Below are positions 35,101 through 47,100 of a stretch of DNA of 64,000 nt, in pieces. Origin of the DNA: Hemicordylus capensis (Eukaryota > Chordata > Lepidosauria > Squamata > Cordylidae); NCBI RefSeq assembly GCF_027244095.1, contig NC_069658.1:415116687-415180686 (forward strand), in the 5' to 3' direction. Position numbers and translations under genes: made by a program. How positions within the stretch are numbered: position 1 is the stretch's first letter; every line of letters starts with the position of its first letter. A model generated the notes under the pieces. It had not been told where the DNA came from. It saw only the letters and a program-made list of their open reading frames with translations, and did no database searches.

Positions 35101-38100
35101 CGAACCCCCCTAGTGTTCAAACCTGTTCGGAGGCGCCTAAAAGGGCCTCCGAACAGCTCCGTACACATCCCTACTGCCTACCTACCAGAGTGAGTCAAAA
35201 GGAGATGCCCAAAGCAAGGCTACTTCCCCTCCACTGATGGAGACTATATGAATTACACTATGAGAAGCCCAACTGGTATCAGTGGTTTACAATTGGTCTT
35301 TTCTTCAGGCAATTTAAAATCAATCAATTTTAAGAAACCAAATTTAACTCAACAAAGCCTGTAGACTTCCAAAGCCAAGTCTATGAATACAGTCTCAGAG
35401 CACAGCTTCACTCACCTGGCGGGGCCGCCTGTCAGCGTGGCATCAATGACATGCTCATTGTTGATACGGAACATGTAGATCCCTCGATTCTGGAAGGGGT
35501 GGGGAGAAATCAGACTGTACATTTATATGAAGCAGCACCTCCTGGCCTTGCCCTCAACCCGAGCTGGGTGGCTCCAGTGCATTTAAACATTTCAGGAAGG
35601 GAGAATTCTGCCACGTGTGGCTCTTCCTCTTGTTGCAGCATTGTGATGTGGCGTTGCAATGAGGGGCAATTTCACATAATGATTTGTACTACATCTACCA
35701 ATTCTCTACTTTGTCCACCCTCACATCCACCCCATAACGTTGGTCACTGCTATTCCCCAATAAAACAGATGTCCGAGAGGACCACTGCAAGGTCTGTCTA
35801 CAGAAGATGCAGGCCTTGCATCTGGATCTCTCGGATCCAAATCCCTGTTTATTTATTTAACATATTTTTATACTGCCCCAAACTTACATCTCTGGGCAGT
35901 TCACAACAATTGAATTGTTGATTATGCCTTACCCACACCACCACCAAGGCCCATCTCCCCTCCCAATTCCTGTTAAGGTCTAGAACAGATGTCAAACTGG
36001 CTGGATCCAGCCCCTCAAGCTGCATTTTCCAGCCCCCAAGCAGCTGAGCACCAACCCTGACCATCCTGTTTCTTCCCACCTGCCCTGCAGTGAGCAGAAA
36101 TGGAAGTGGCGGATGCAGCATTGCTGCCCACTTAGTGCAGCTGTCTGGCTGGTTCGTTCGTTCCATCCTTCCTGCCGGCTGCTGCCACCAGCATTTCTCT
36201 CTCCCTCCACCCTCCACTCAGAAGGAAGCATTTCTCTTTCCTCCTGTGCTGCCATGTTCCTCCCTCCTGCATCCTCGTGGCTCTTCAGCCGTGGAGGTTA
36301 GAGAGAGAGGAGTGAGTAGAGGGGGAGGGAGGGAGGAAGAAGTCAAAGATAAAGAGGGTGGAGGAGAAAGAGGAGCAGGAGGAGGAGAGAACAAGAATGG
36401 AAGGCGAAGGAGGAAGAAAGAAAGAATGAGAGAAGAGGGAGGAAGAGGACAAGGAGACGGAGACAGAAGGCGGGGAGAGGTACCTTCCCCTGCACGAGTG
36501 AGCGGAGGGCAAAGGAGCGGGGGAGAAGGAAGGAAGGGAATGGCGGGGGGGGGGAGATGACAGAAGGCACAAGATGGGTGCAAGAAGGCAGCGCGAGGCA
36601 GGTGCAGCCTCCCCGGAGGTGCTCTGGAATAAAATCTGGCCCACCACACAGGAGCTTGACACACCTGGTCTAGAAGCACAGGTCTGGAATAAGTCAAATG
36701 GCATTAAGTCTCTGTCTCTCAGACACATACAGCATGCCAAAGCAAGGCCCACTTTTAAATAAGATGAACAAAATCCCCAAAGCAGGAACTCTGCCCTCCA
36801 CCCCCATCAGGTGTGGCTGCCTTCAGTGCCCCCTAATCAGAGGCCTTGCTCCCCACCTGCTCCTCATAGATCTTCTCACGCCGGTTGGCCACCTCATTGC
36901 GGATGATGGTGCCAATGTACTCAATGACCATTGTGTGCTTCTCAAGATCCTTGGCAGCGTAGAGTCCCAGTCCTTGGATGCGGGAACGTGCCAGGTACAC
37001 GTTGTTCTTCCATTCTGTCTTGAGGCGGCGATACTGGGAGGACTTGGAGTGCACAAACTGTTTGCTGTAGGGCGTGTTGGTTTCGCCTGTGAAAGTGCTC
37101 TGGTAGGCCTTGGACATGCTGGTACTGTTCAGTGTGTGGGGCCTTGGAAAGAGGCAGGAAAAGGAAGTGTGAAACCTACAAGTAGGGCACGCCTGAAGCT
37201 AGGACAGACTTGCGGAGACTGCCATACATATAGTGTGTCGGTTGCAAAGATGCAGCCATCCGCAGGGAATGGCAGCCTGAAACAGCTACAATGGGCCAGG
37301 CTGACCAAACTTGAGTCTGCTAGAGCGAAGATCTATGGGAAGCTTTCTCTAACTCCTGGGCAGTACTGTGAAGAAGTTAGCAAAAACTCTTGGTTCTTGG
37401 CATCCAGTTTCTACAACGACATGCCAGTTCATGCTGCCCTGAGTCCCATTCTCCAAATCATGGTTTGAAAGAACACACCCGAAATCTATGCTCTTTTGCA
37501 AATAGCTTCAACTGCAGGATTGATGGTTTGCTTTTAAAGTCCAGAATTCTAGGCCACTAAAAGGAAGCTGCATTTCCTCAGAGCCAAAATGTGAAGAGGC
37601 CGGATACCTGGGGGCCTGTCTATGCTGGCACATTACACACGACTCACTTTCTAAGTCCTTACACCACTCTTCCCACCATGCTCACCTTTTGTAGTGTGTG
37701 AGTATTTTCGGCTCCGATCGAGCACAGCCAGTGGGATTGATCATGAGTGGGAGCTCCATGAGTGGATGGCGCCCATAGCGGAAAAGGTAGTTTTGGCAGC
37801 TCTCAACACCAGGCAGCTGGGAAGAGAAGACACACAATTGCCATCAAAGCCCCACAATCTTTCCCACCCTTGCAATGCACTCCTCTGGCTCAGGCACTCT
37901 CTTTCCACCCTGCCCTGCAGTGTGATGCCGACACAGCTCCCCAAATACATTTGAGGGGTTCACCATGGAAACCCACTCACACTGCATGAAGTCCAAATAA
38001 GGGGGGAACTGGAGCAAGATCAGCATCTAACTATCCGAACTGATCCCAGCTTTACGTTCTGGAGCAAGAGTCCATCAGGCTACTGGCAGCTCAAGGCCTC

Positions 38101-41100
38101 TTTGAACCTGAGGCAACAGACACCATTGTCCCCTCCCTTTTTAAGGCAGGGGGCAGAAGGGCATCTAGCCCCTGCTGTGTGAGGCAAATGGAACACCTCG
38201 CCTCATGTAAGGACTGTCCCTGCTTCAGGGCTGTGGACAGATCCATAGCCAGGCTTCATTCAATCCTAGCCTTCAGTGCCCTTGAACCCAGCCATATCCT
38301 CCATGTCCTCACCTTGCCAGACCTCTTCTCTACCCCCAAACCCACCCATATGTGTGCAGGAACCCGCACCAGATTTCAGGATTCCCTCATGTTTAATACA
38401 TACAGACTCTGCAATGCGCAGCACAGCATGTGCTGTCAAGCCGAAGAGCTCTTCTCCCTTGAGATACTCGGGGAAGAGTCGCAACATGTCAGCTTCCTTG
38501 CGCATCAGGGCCACTGGTTCAATGATGCGGTTCCACACAGCTTTAGCAGGGGAAGAGGATGGAAGGAAGAATTAAAGTCAGACCTTTTCACCTTGGTCCA
38601 AGAACAGGTGCACAGCGAGGGGAGAGTGGGCTCGCATCGGCCTCTCTCCCCAGCGGCCCCTTGCGTGCACCAGCCATGATCCCAAGTGTGATGCGACATA
38701 CAGGGGGTGTGGCCAGCACCCAGAAGGGCCAGTGTGGCCCTCCCAAGTTCATTTCCCTGCCAGCTTCTTTATTGGCTGGGTGTTTTCTTCGTTCTCTCCC
38801 TTGCTTCATGTAAAGGGGAGAAACAAGAAAATACCCAGCCCGCAATTAACTTGGCTTGGAATGAGGACAGGCTGGAGCTCAGGGGAGGGGCTAGCCAGGT
38901 CGCTCTCAGGAGCTGGGAGGCTCAGGTTCTTTGAACCCATGTGACCAATTATAGCTCCACCCCTGTCCAAGAAGTGCCTCTGCTTAGGAATATAGGAAGC
39001 TGCCATATACTGAGTCAGACCATTGGTCTATCTAGCTCAGTACTGTCTTCACAGACTGGCAGCGGCTTCTCCAAGGTTGCAGGCAGGAATCTCTCTCAGC
39101 CCTATCTTGGAGAAGCCAGGGAGGGAACTTGGAACCTTCTGCTCTTCCCAGAGCGGCTTCATCCCCTGAGGGGAATATCTTGCAGTGCTCACACATCAAG
39201 TCTCCCATTCATATGCAACCAGGGCAGACCCTGCTTAGCTTTGGGGACAAGTCATGCTTGCTCCCACAAGACCAGCTCTCCTCTCCTCTTGGAGACACAA
39301 CCAGAATCCAGCCTTTTGCTTCTTGGAGACACAGCCAGAATCCAGCCTATGAATTACGGCAATGTATAAATGTTTGCATGCTCAGTTAATGTATGCAACA
39401 CATTCCGATTGCAAAGCTTAGGTGAACTGATTAACAGCTTGGGGGCATGGAACATGCATGGAAAAGATTCAAGAGGGCTATAACACTGGGCTATGAAGGC
39501 TATTATGCTAAGACAGTTAAGGCAACCTTTAATAAAGGTTGCCTTGTAAAGGACCTGAGGACTGGTAAGTCAATACACAGTGCTGCAGGTGTTGTGAAGC
39601 AAGGCATTCACCTCCTCCCTGCACTTCAGGCCACACATGATTATCCCGTAGGAGGATCTAGCACTTTGGCGAACCTGCAGGCTCTGCACACTAAATGGCT
39701 GCTCTAAATAAATATGCACCCTGTGTGCATGCAAATTGAAAGCAAAAACAGTAAAGGTGTCTGTTCATCATGTGCTGATAACACTGCTATAGTTTTAATG
39801 AGATATAAGCATGCTGGGGAGTGGGCGGGGGGGATGCTTGTAGAATACACTTTCCAACCTTGCTGAATACCGACTAGGGCCCAGCTCCCAGGCACCCTTC
39901 TCCACAGCTCTATGCACACTGATAGCTAGGAACCTCCCTCCGCCTGCCAAAGCTCAATTACCAGCACGACAGAATCCTAGACTCATTTGAGATTGCTCAG
40001 GGGACAATGGAACGTAGAAGCTGACCGCTGTGCCGACACTGGCCCTTACCCTGTGGCGAGGAGTCCGTGAACACCAAGTCCTCCAAGCCCTGTTCCATCA
40101 CTTGCACCACAAACTCCGGCCGCCCATTGTTCTCGCAGATGGTGCAGCGGTAGCAGCAGCGGCGATTGTTGGTCCGCAGGCTCCAGTAGATGCGGGTGGC
40201 CTCATAGCCCACGGGGTAGAGCGCCGTGGCACTGTGGAAGTCTGCCATCTGGTGGGGCAGAAGCTGCCCTATGGCGTGGAAGACCAGGCCTCCCACCCGG
40301 AACATGTGGAGGCGCTCCCCGCGCTGGATGATGCTGGCAATCTGCTTGACCTCGTCCCGCTCAATGTAGACCCGCCGGAAGACAGTGAAGGTGCTGAGCT
40401 CCTGGTCACAGGGGCCCTTGAGCTTGTGCAGCGGGCACAGCATCGTCTTGTCCTTGAAGAACATGCATTTGGCCCGGATGGCACAGGCAAAGTGGTAGAC
40501 GCTGGGGCAGCGGATGCGGTTGCAGCTGTTCGTGGCCCCCGTCTTCTGGCAAAGGGAGCACTTGGTGAGCAGGCCCCGGTGCAGCGCCACCTCCACATTG
40601 ATGAGGGCCCCACCTTGAGTCTCGTAGACCTCCGTGGACCAAAGGGCACAGTTGAGGTGCACCCACAGGTCCAAGTCCAGGTTCAAGAGGCGTGCCGGGC
40701 CATCGGTGGCCCCATCACCTTCCTCATGGCAAAAGCAGCATTTCCGCAAGTCACGTGGCACTTTCTCGGGCCGAAGGGTGGTGGCCAGGCGGTCAATGAA
40801 CTCCGCAATCTCCCTTTCCCCATCGCGCTTGGAACCAGCCTTCTGAATGGTGATGAGGAAGCGCAGCCGTTTCCAGCGCACCCCTTTCCACTTCTTCAGC
40901 CGCGGCTTGTTCTCTTCGCTGTCTTCCAGGGGCCGGGAGCGTGGCTTGCCTTTGGGTGGGGATTGGGGAGCTTCTTCCTTCGGGGACAGGGGTGGAGGAG
41001 ATGGGGCAGGCAGAGGCTCAGGGACTGGCTCAGGGACTGGCTCGGGCACCCTGGGGGGGCTGGGTGGGGAGGGCGCAAAGGGGGAGAGGGGTGGAGATGG

Positions 41101-44100
41101 TTCCTCGGGGAGCGTCAAGAGCTGCCGCACATCCAGGTTGGCCACATTGTTGATGTAGCAGTGCTGGGCAGTCTTTTCCGGAGCTGGGCTCTCCTGGAAG
41201 AGAGAGAGAGAGAGAAAGAGAAAAAGGAAACGTCTGTAAAAAGGGATCTAGGTCACACCTGGTGGATATAAACATAGGTGCTGCTCCATCACACCCAGCC
41301 TCATTTGCCCCCAGCTGGTCATAAAACCCCAACATTTCCTCAACTGTGGGGAGCTAGATGAGCAATAGGCAACAGGGTGGCCAATTAGAGAAAAGTTACA
41401 AAAATGTGGGGGAGGAGTATGCACTCGGGCAGGAGATGGAAGTTCAGAACAAGGAATCCTTTCAGACAGGCAGCATTCCAAACATACCCTTGCAACAATG
41501 AGGGCTAGAAACCTGCTTTTTCAAATGCAAGTTGAGGTTATCTGGATTCTGTAGCATTTCCAGTCTTTTTCTCACCCCATAAATCATTATTACAGCTGCT
41601 TTTCCTGGTGACTGAGCATGGGACTGGCTTGTGCATACCCCCCCCCCTTTTTAAAAACTCCCCACCAGACACCTACAGTGTACTGGAGCACATGGGAATC
41701 TAAGCCTCGGGTACTACCTCTGGCTACAGTCTAGTAGTGCAAGGAAAATGAAGGAGAAGGAATGTCAAGCAAATGCAAAGTGAGTAGAGGAGGGGAGGGA
41801 TACATTGCTTAGGCCGGGACACTGTGCCAAGACCTCCCGTCACCTCCTGGAGCAAGAACAGAAGACAATCCATTGATGGGGGAAGAGGAGAGAAAGCAAC
41901 TCTGGGAAAGTGTCCAGCCCCCCACCTGCTTGAGCAACGTCAAGATGTCCAGCTCATTCTTGAGACTGTAGCCAGGCAGCATGGCCTCAAACTGCTTCAG
42001 CCACTCGGGGCCACCTTCAGGGCCCTTTGTGGCCACTGGTTTCTCTTTACCTGAAGGAAGACAAGGAAAACCTTCCGATCAGCAACGGTGACCTTCTGGG
42101 AGTACCTATGAAGGGCTCACCCAAGTCAGGATACTCACCCTGTGCATCAGCTTCAACTTTCCTGGGTTCACTGGCAGCACCCCGCATGGGGCTGTCTGGG
42201 AACAGTACTTCATAAGAACTGGGGATCTTCATGCTCAACAGCTCAGCCACTGCCACCATGACACCGTTCAGGTTCTGAAGGAGAGGGGTCAGAAAGCAGC
42301 CGTGGTGGCTGATGCACGCAAGGACAGAAGAGCCCTCTTGGGCTGGGCCCAAGGCCTATCCCGTTTCCCACAGTGGCCCACCAGTGGCCTCTGGGAAGCC
42401 CACAAGCAAGAGGTGAAGGTATGCCCTCTCCCCTGCTGCTGTTCCCCTGCAACTGGTATTCAGAGGCCTCCTGCCTTTGAGACTAGAGGTAGCACCTACA
42501 GAAAACTAGGAGTATTGATTTAGAACAAATTCCAATATCTGCTTTATTGTAAACTTGGGAGTTTACAATATGCTTAAGAGTCTCTGTGAGAAGAGTATAA
42601 AACTCTTTACAATAATATATGTACAGGGATCGGCAGGAACTCTCCAAGGCCTCAGAGGCAGATGTGTCTCTCAGCTCTTCTCAAGGACTGATCCAGATTC
42701 ATACACAGGCAAATTATATTTTACTACACTACTATGGGCCATTTCCAGTCCAAGGACAACACTCCATTCTGCCAATCACACGGGACTGACAAATACAAGG
42801 AACAGCTCAAGGACAGAATTCCATGTTCAAAGTCCTTGCTTATTCAGCCTCAGATTTACACCCTGTGACTGAACCCTAAGCAAATGCTAGGCAGATGGTG
42901 CCAAACCAGGCTGCCCCTCCCTTTACACTGACCTCACCCAAAGATGAGTTCTTGTATGGGCTGCTATCCCATGGAACCAACTTCCTTCTCCTTCAAAGGA
43001 GAGGGTGAGGGAGGAAGACACAGACACCCCGCTATGGCCACTTGCCTTACAAAGTGGTTTCTACAGTCTTACCGTGACATGCCACTAGTGGTGTGCACAA
43101 ACCAAAAAAAAAAACCCCGCAGTTTGGCATGAATCTGTATTGAATTCAAGCCAAACGGCATGCTGCTAAACCAGTTCAGTAGAACCAACCAACCGGCAGG
43201 TGGCTAATACTTGTAAAGGGGAAACCGGTTAGGATTCCCCTGTACAAGTAAAGGGGTGGGGTGGGGGCTCCTGGCTCCTGTGAAGGAGCAGCGAGAGAGG
43301 TAGTGGAAAAGGTCTTCTTACCGTCCAGCATGGCTGCCAGCACCGCCACTGGCACAGCCCATATCCGAAGAGCGTGTGATCCTCCCTCTTTTACCAAGCC
43401 GCCCACACAGCAGCGACTTGGTCCCGGCCTCCGTGTATGCTCGGACACCACACAAATAGCCTCCGCACACCAAGCCACCGCTTCATAAAAGACGGAGGAT
43501 CGGGCGTGTTTTGGATATGGGCTGCGCTGCGGGGGGATGGGTGTGTGTGTGTGATGCCGGCTGCCACAATGGGCAGTTAGGAGACTTTTTTCACTATCTC
43601 TCTCGCCACCTCTTTGTCCACCCATTCTGTGCTGAACGGTCTGCCCAAACTGGGCTTGGTTCAATTTGATCACAGACCGGAATCGAATCTCCAAACCGGC
43701 CCGGTTCGAGATGAACCGGTTCGGCACCAAACCATTCGTGCACACTGCTACATGCCACACGGGAGCAGAAGCTGCCTACTTTGTTTCACTTGTTAAACAC
43801 TTAATTCACACACATGTATGCATCACTTAATCTCTCACTCAATGACTCGCTGTTAAAAGTGTGAACTGCCTCCCTTAAAGTGTATTGCATCTGAGGAGAT
43901 TCAAGGAAACACGAATGCTCTCTTGTGCTTCGTCAGTGGTTATCACATGATGACTGCATCACCTGACTGCAGCATGCGAAAAATCATGAGCACTGAAAAA
44001 CTGAAGAAAAATTTGCTCTTTTGCTGCTCCATGTCCCAGAAGCCAGAGTCACATTTAAACTCTGCTCCACACTGGTCGCCAAACTTGCACCCTGGATATG

Positions 44101-47100
44101 ACAACTGAGTCAACTTCCACATTGGTGACACTTTCACAGCAATGGCACCCTAGATGAACCCTGGGCAGTAAAGTCACGAGGGCCTCATCACCTCAGACAC
44201 AACTATGGAGCTTAGCCTATGAGGAGGCACCTGTCCATGCTGGCTTCATACCTTGGCAGCAGCTGCAGAGACGGTGAGCATGACAGAGACTTCACTGCCT
44301 TTCGTTTTGTCCCAGGAAGTGCCTGGTGTTCCCTTCCCCACCTGCTCCGATGCTCCATAAGGCTTGGCATCTGGAGAAGCTGAGAAGTGGGGCGAGGGAG
44401 AGAGAAGCGAAGTTAGAAACACTGTGCACGGACCCCATTACCAGCTCGTCAGCCCCACTTTAAAAGGGGCAGGATTCTTCAGCACTCAAACCAGACCTCT
44501 TCCACAGGCTACAGTCAGCTACGAGTTACCAAACATATCTTAGATTATGTTCCTTTGCCCATTATAGCCCACCTCAGATGCCTTCTCTACCTCTAAAGTT
44601 ATGAGGCTCTTCTTCCCTGGACAACATAAGCAGCTGCAGAGTTTAGATCTAGCCCACCTGGAGAGGTCACTTGTTGCTATACACACCACCCTTCCTCTCC
44701 CCCTCCCTCAGACACCAAGCCCCTACACACCTGGGATGCTGGCCTTTGGGATGATAGGGATGACAGGGGACAGAGGGTGCTCATCCATCTCAGACTTGGC
44801 TCCAGAGAGCAGGGGAAAGCGTGGCACCTCTTCGCCCAGGACACTCTCGGGGGATGATGCTGGGACAATGCTATCAGGCGAGTCGCTCTCCTCATCACTC
44901 TCCATCCTGCAGAAAAATGTGCAGAGCCTGGCTACAGAACCTAGAACACTGCGGCACCTTATGTTCTCAAATGCAGCTAGATACACCAGCCCAATCCAAA
45001 CCATTGTCTATGCATTCAAGAGCCCAGCAATCAAGATGTGAAGGAAGCATCACTTCTCCCCAGTGTCACAGTTCAGGCCACAGCTTCCATTGGCTATCCA
45101 CTAAGCCAGCCCTCTCTTCCAGCCTGTCCTCTGCCCCCTGCTAGGTCATGCCTCTATCCTCACCTGACATCCTCCGTCTGGTTGTGTGGTGGCGTCGGCA
45201 GAGCTGCAAGGAGGTCTAAGCTTTTCACTTCCACAGGGGGGGTGGCTGCAGAGATGGGACAAGGCATAAAAAGGTCCAAAGGTTCTTCGGGCTGACCTGC
45301 TGTCCAAATACTGCTCACCAAGGCGACTATACCTCTAAATCCCTCGCATTTACACAGCACTTTTCTTATGTGCTCAGCAGGCAGCATGGTGCTCCCACTA
45401 GTCTTCCGCCAGTTCCCAGTCTCCTCCCAACACCCACCTCCCCCCTTCCCCTCTATGTGTATGGTTGTCTGTGAATGCTGTTCACTGCGAGGCTGCAAGG
45501 AGCCGGCCCTCAACATGAACGGCACTTTTATCCTAAGCCATTTGGCCCCACCCATTCGCTATCTGCCAGAAAGCTCAGAGCAGCTCCCATGGAATTCTTA
45601 GCGCCCTTCCATCCAAAACCTGAGCAAGGCTACTTTCAACAATGCAGGTGGCTCCCAGGATCTTCCAGAGCTCGACAGCACCCCCTTTACCCTGCAATGG
45701 GGCTTACCTTTCTGCCCGCTGGGCTCCTGGGGCAGTACTTGTTCCTTGGGCTGCTCAGTCAGTTCCTCAGAAGACATCACTCCATTGACCAGCTTCTGTT
45801 GCACGGAGGGTGGTGGTGTGGGAGGCAGTGAAGACGGCGGCGTTGGTGGGTTGCTCAGGTTGTTCTAGACAGAGATCATCAGAGGAGTCAGTGCCCACCA
45901 CCATCTCCTCAGCCAGATTTCTTCTTCTCCCATTCTCAAATACACACTGTATGACTGCCCACCAGCAGTAATCCCCTTAGCTGGTATGGTCAGGTAGGGA
46001 GCAATGACATCACTTTGCCCAGGCAAAAGGACTTCAGACCACTTTATGATCTCTTTCTGAACCTCCAGTGCAGCTATAAGGTCCCTCCTCTGGGTTCTAG
46101 CTAGCCCCACCCATTCTGCTGAAAATCCTGCCTCTACATGTACTGAAGCAATGCTCTGGAGCGTCCATCTCCTGCAAAGGGAGGAGAAAAGACTGGCCTT
46201 GGGGAGGAAGTGGCCAGTGCCTCCTAGTCTGCCTCCCAGCTGAATCTCTCTTCAAATAACCTGCTTCCCAATGGCTAGAGGGAACAGTGCCTGATGTATC
46301 CGACTATTAGGAGCCAACACAGAGGGCAAAGTGCAGGACTCCTAGTTGTGCACAAGCAGATCTATGTACAACCACACTAACAAAGCAACAGCTAACTAAC
46401 TAAATGTTAACAACTATGTTAAAACAGCAAGAACAGTAAAAACTGTCGGCCAATGAAACTAATTGCTGACCAGGCTATTTGGTGTCCAACTGTGACAAGC
46501 AATACACGCAGATCTTCAGCAGCTCCTCACCAACTCTCTTCACGATCAATCTCGCCTAACTGAAGATCACTTTAGCTCTTTGTGATTATAGAGGACAATC
46601 TGATCTGTGATAAGTCAAGCTGATTCCAATCGTCCCACAAGCTCCTCCACAGTGTCCTTGCTATGGACTACCGACACAGCCAGAGCATGCGCTGGGAGGT
46701 GGCACAGGCTGGCCTTACCTTGGTGAGCAGCTGAGAGTAGTAGTCCGGAATGCTGTCCAAGGCAGCATTACCAAAAGAGCCCTTCAGCTGGCTCTTGCCA
46801 TTGATTGGGCTGCTCCCAAAGGGGGGGAAAAGGTTGAAATTGGCTGTGATCACAGGCTCCATCAGAGGCAGCAGGGAGAGCTCCTAGGGGGCAGGAGAGA
46901 GAGAGAGAGAGAGAGAGCAGACTAAATCAGACAGACATACCTTCACACACAGTGATGCAGTCGGACTGTGCAAAGAGAGTCCCTCACAAGAACCTGGGGG
47001 TGTGGGGGGGGGGTCAGGGAAAAATAGTTAAATCCAGGCCCTTCTAGATCAGCTTTCCAAATTTCACCTGACAGTGTTTATTGAGAGACAATCAGAGAAT

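Noticed and set aside
36090-36752. Low-complexity frames rich in Glu/Arg/Gly or Ser/Pro
   Set aside because: They are translations of the purine tract inside the hAT element at 35986-36667.
40030-41271. Plus-strand open frame of 413 codons opposite the KMT2D PHD/FYR exon
   Set aside because: It is the antisense of a GC-rich, well-conserved coding exon. The minus strand gives clear PHD and FYR motifs and correct splicing, while the plus-strand product resembles nothing.
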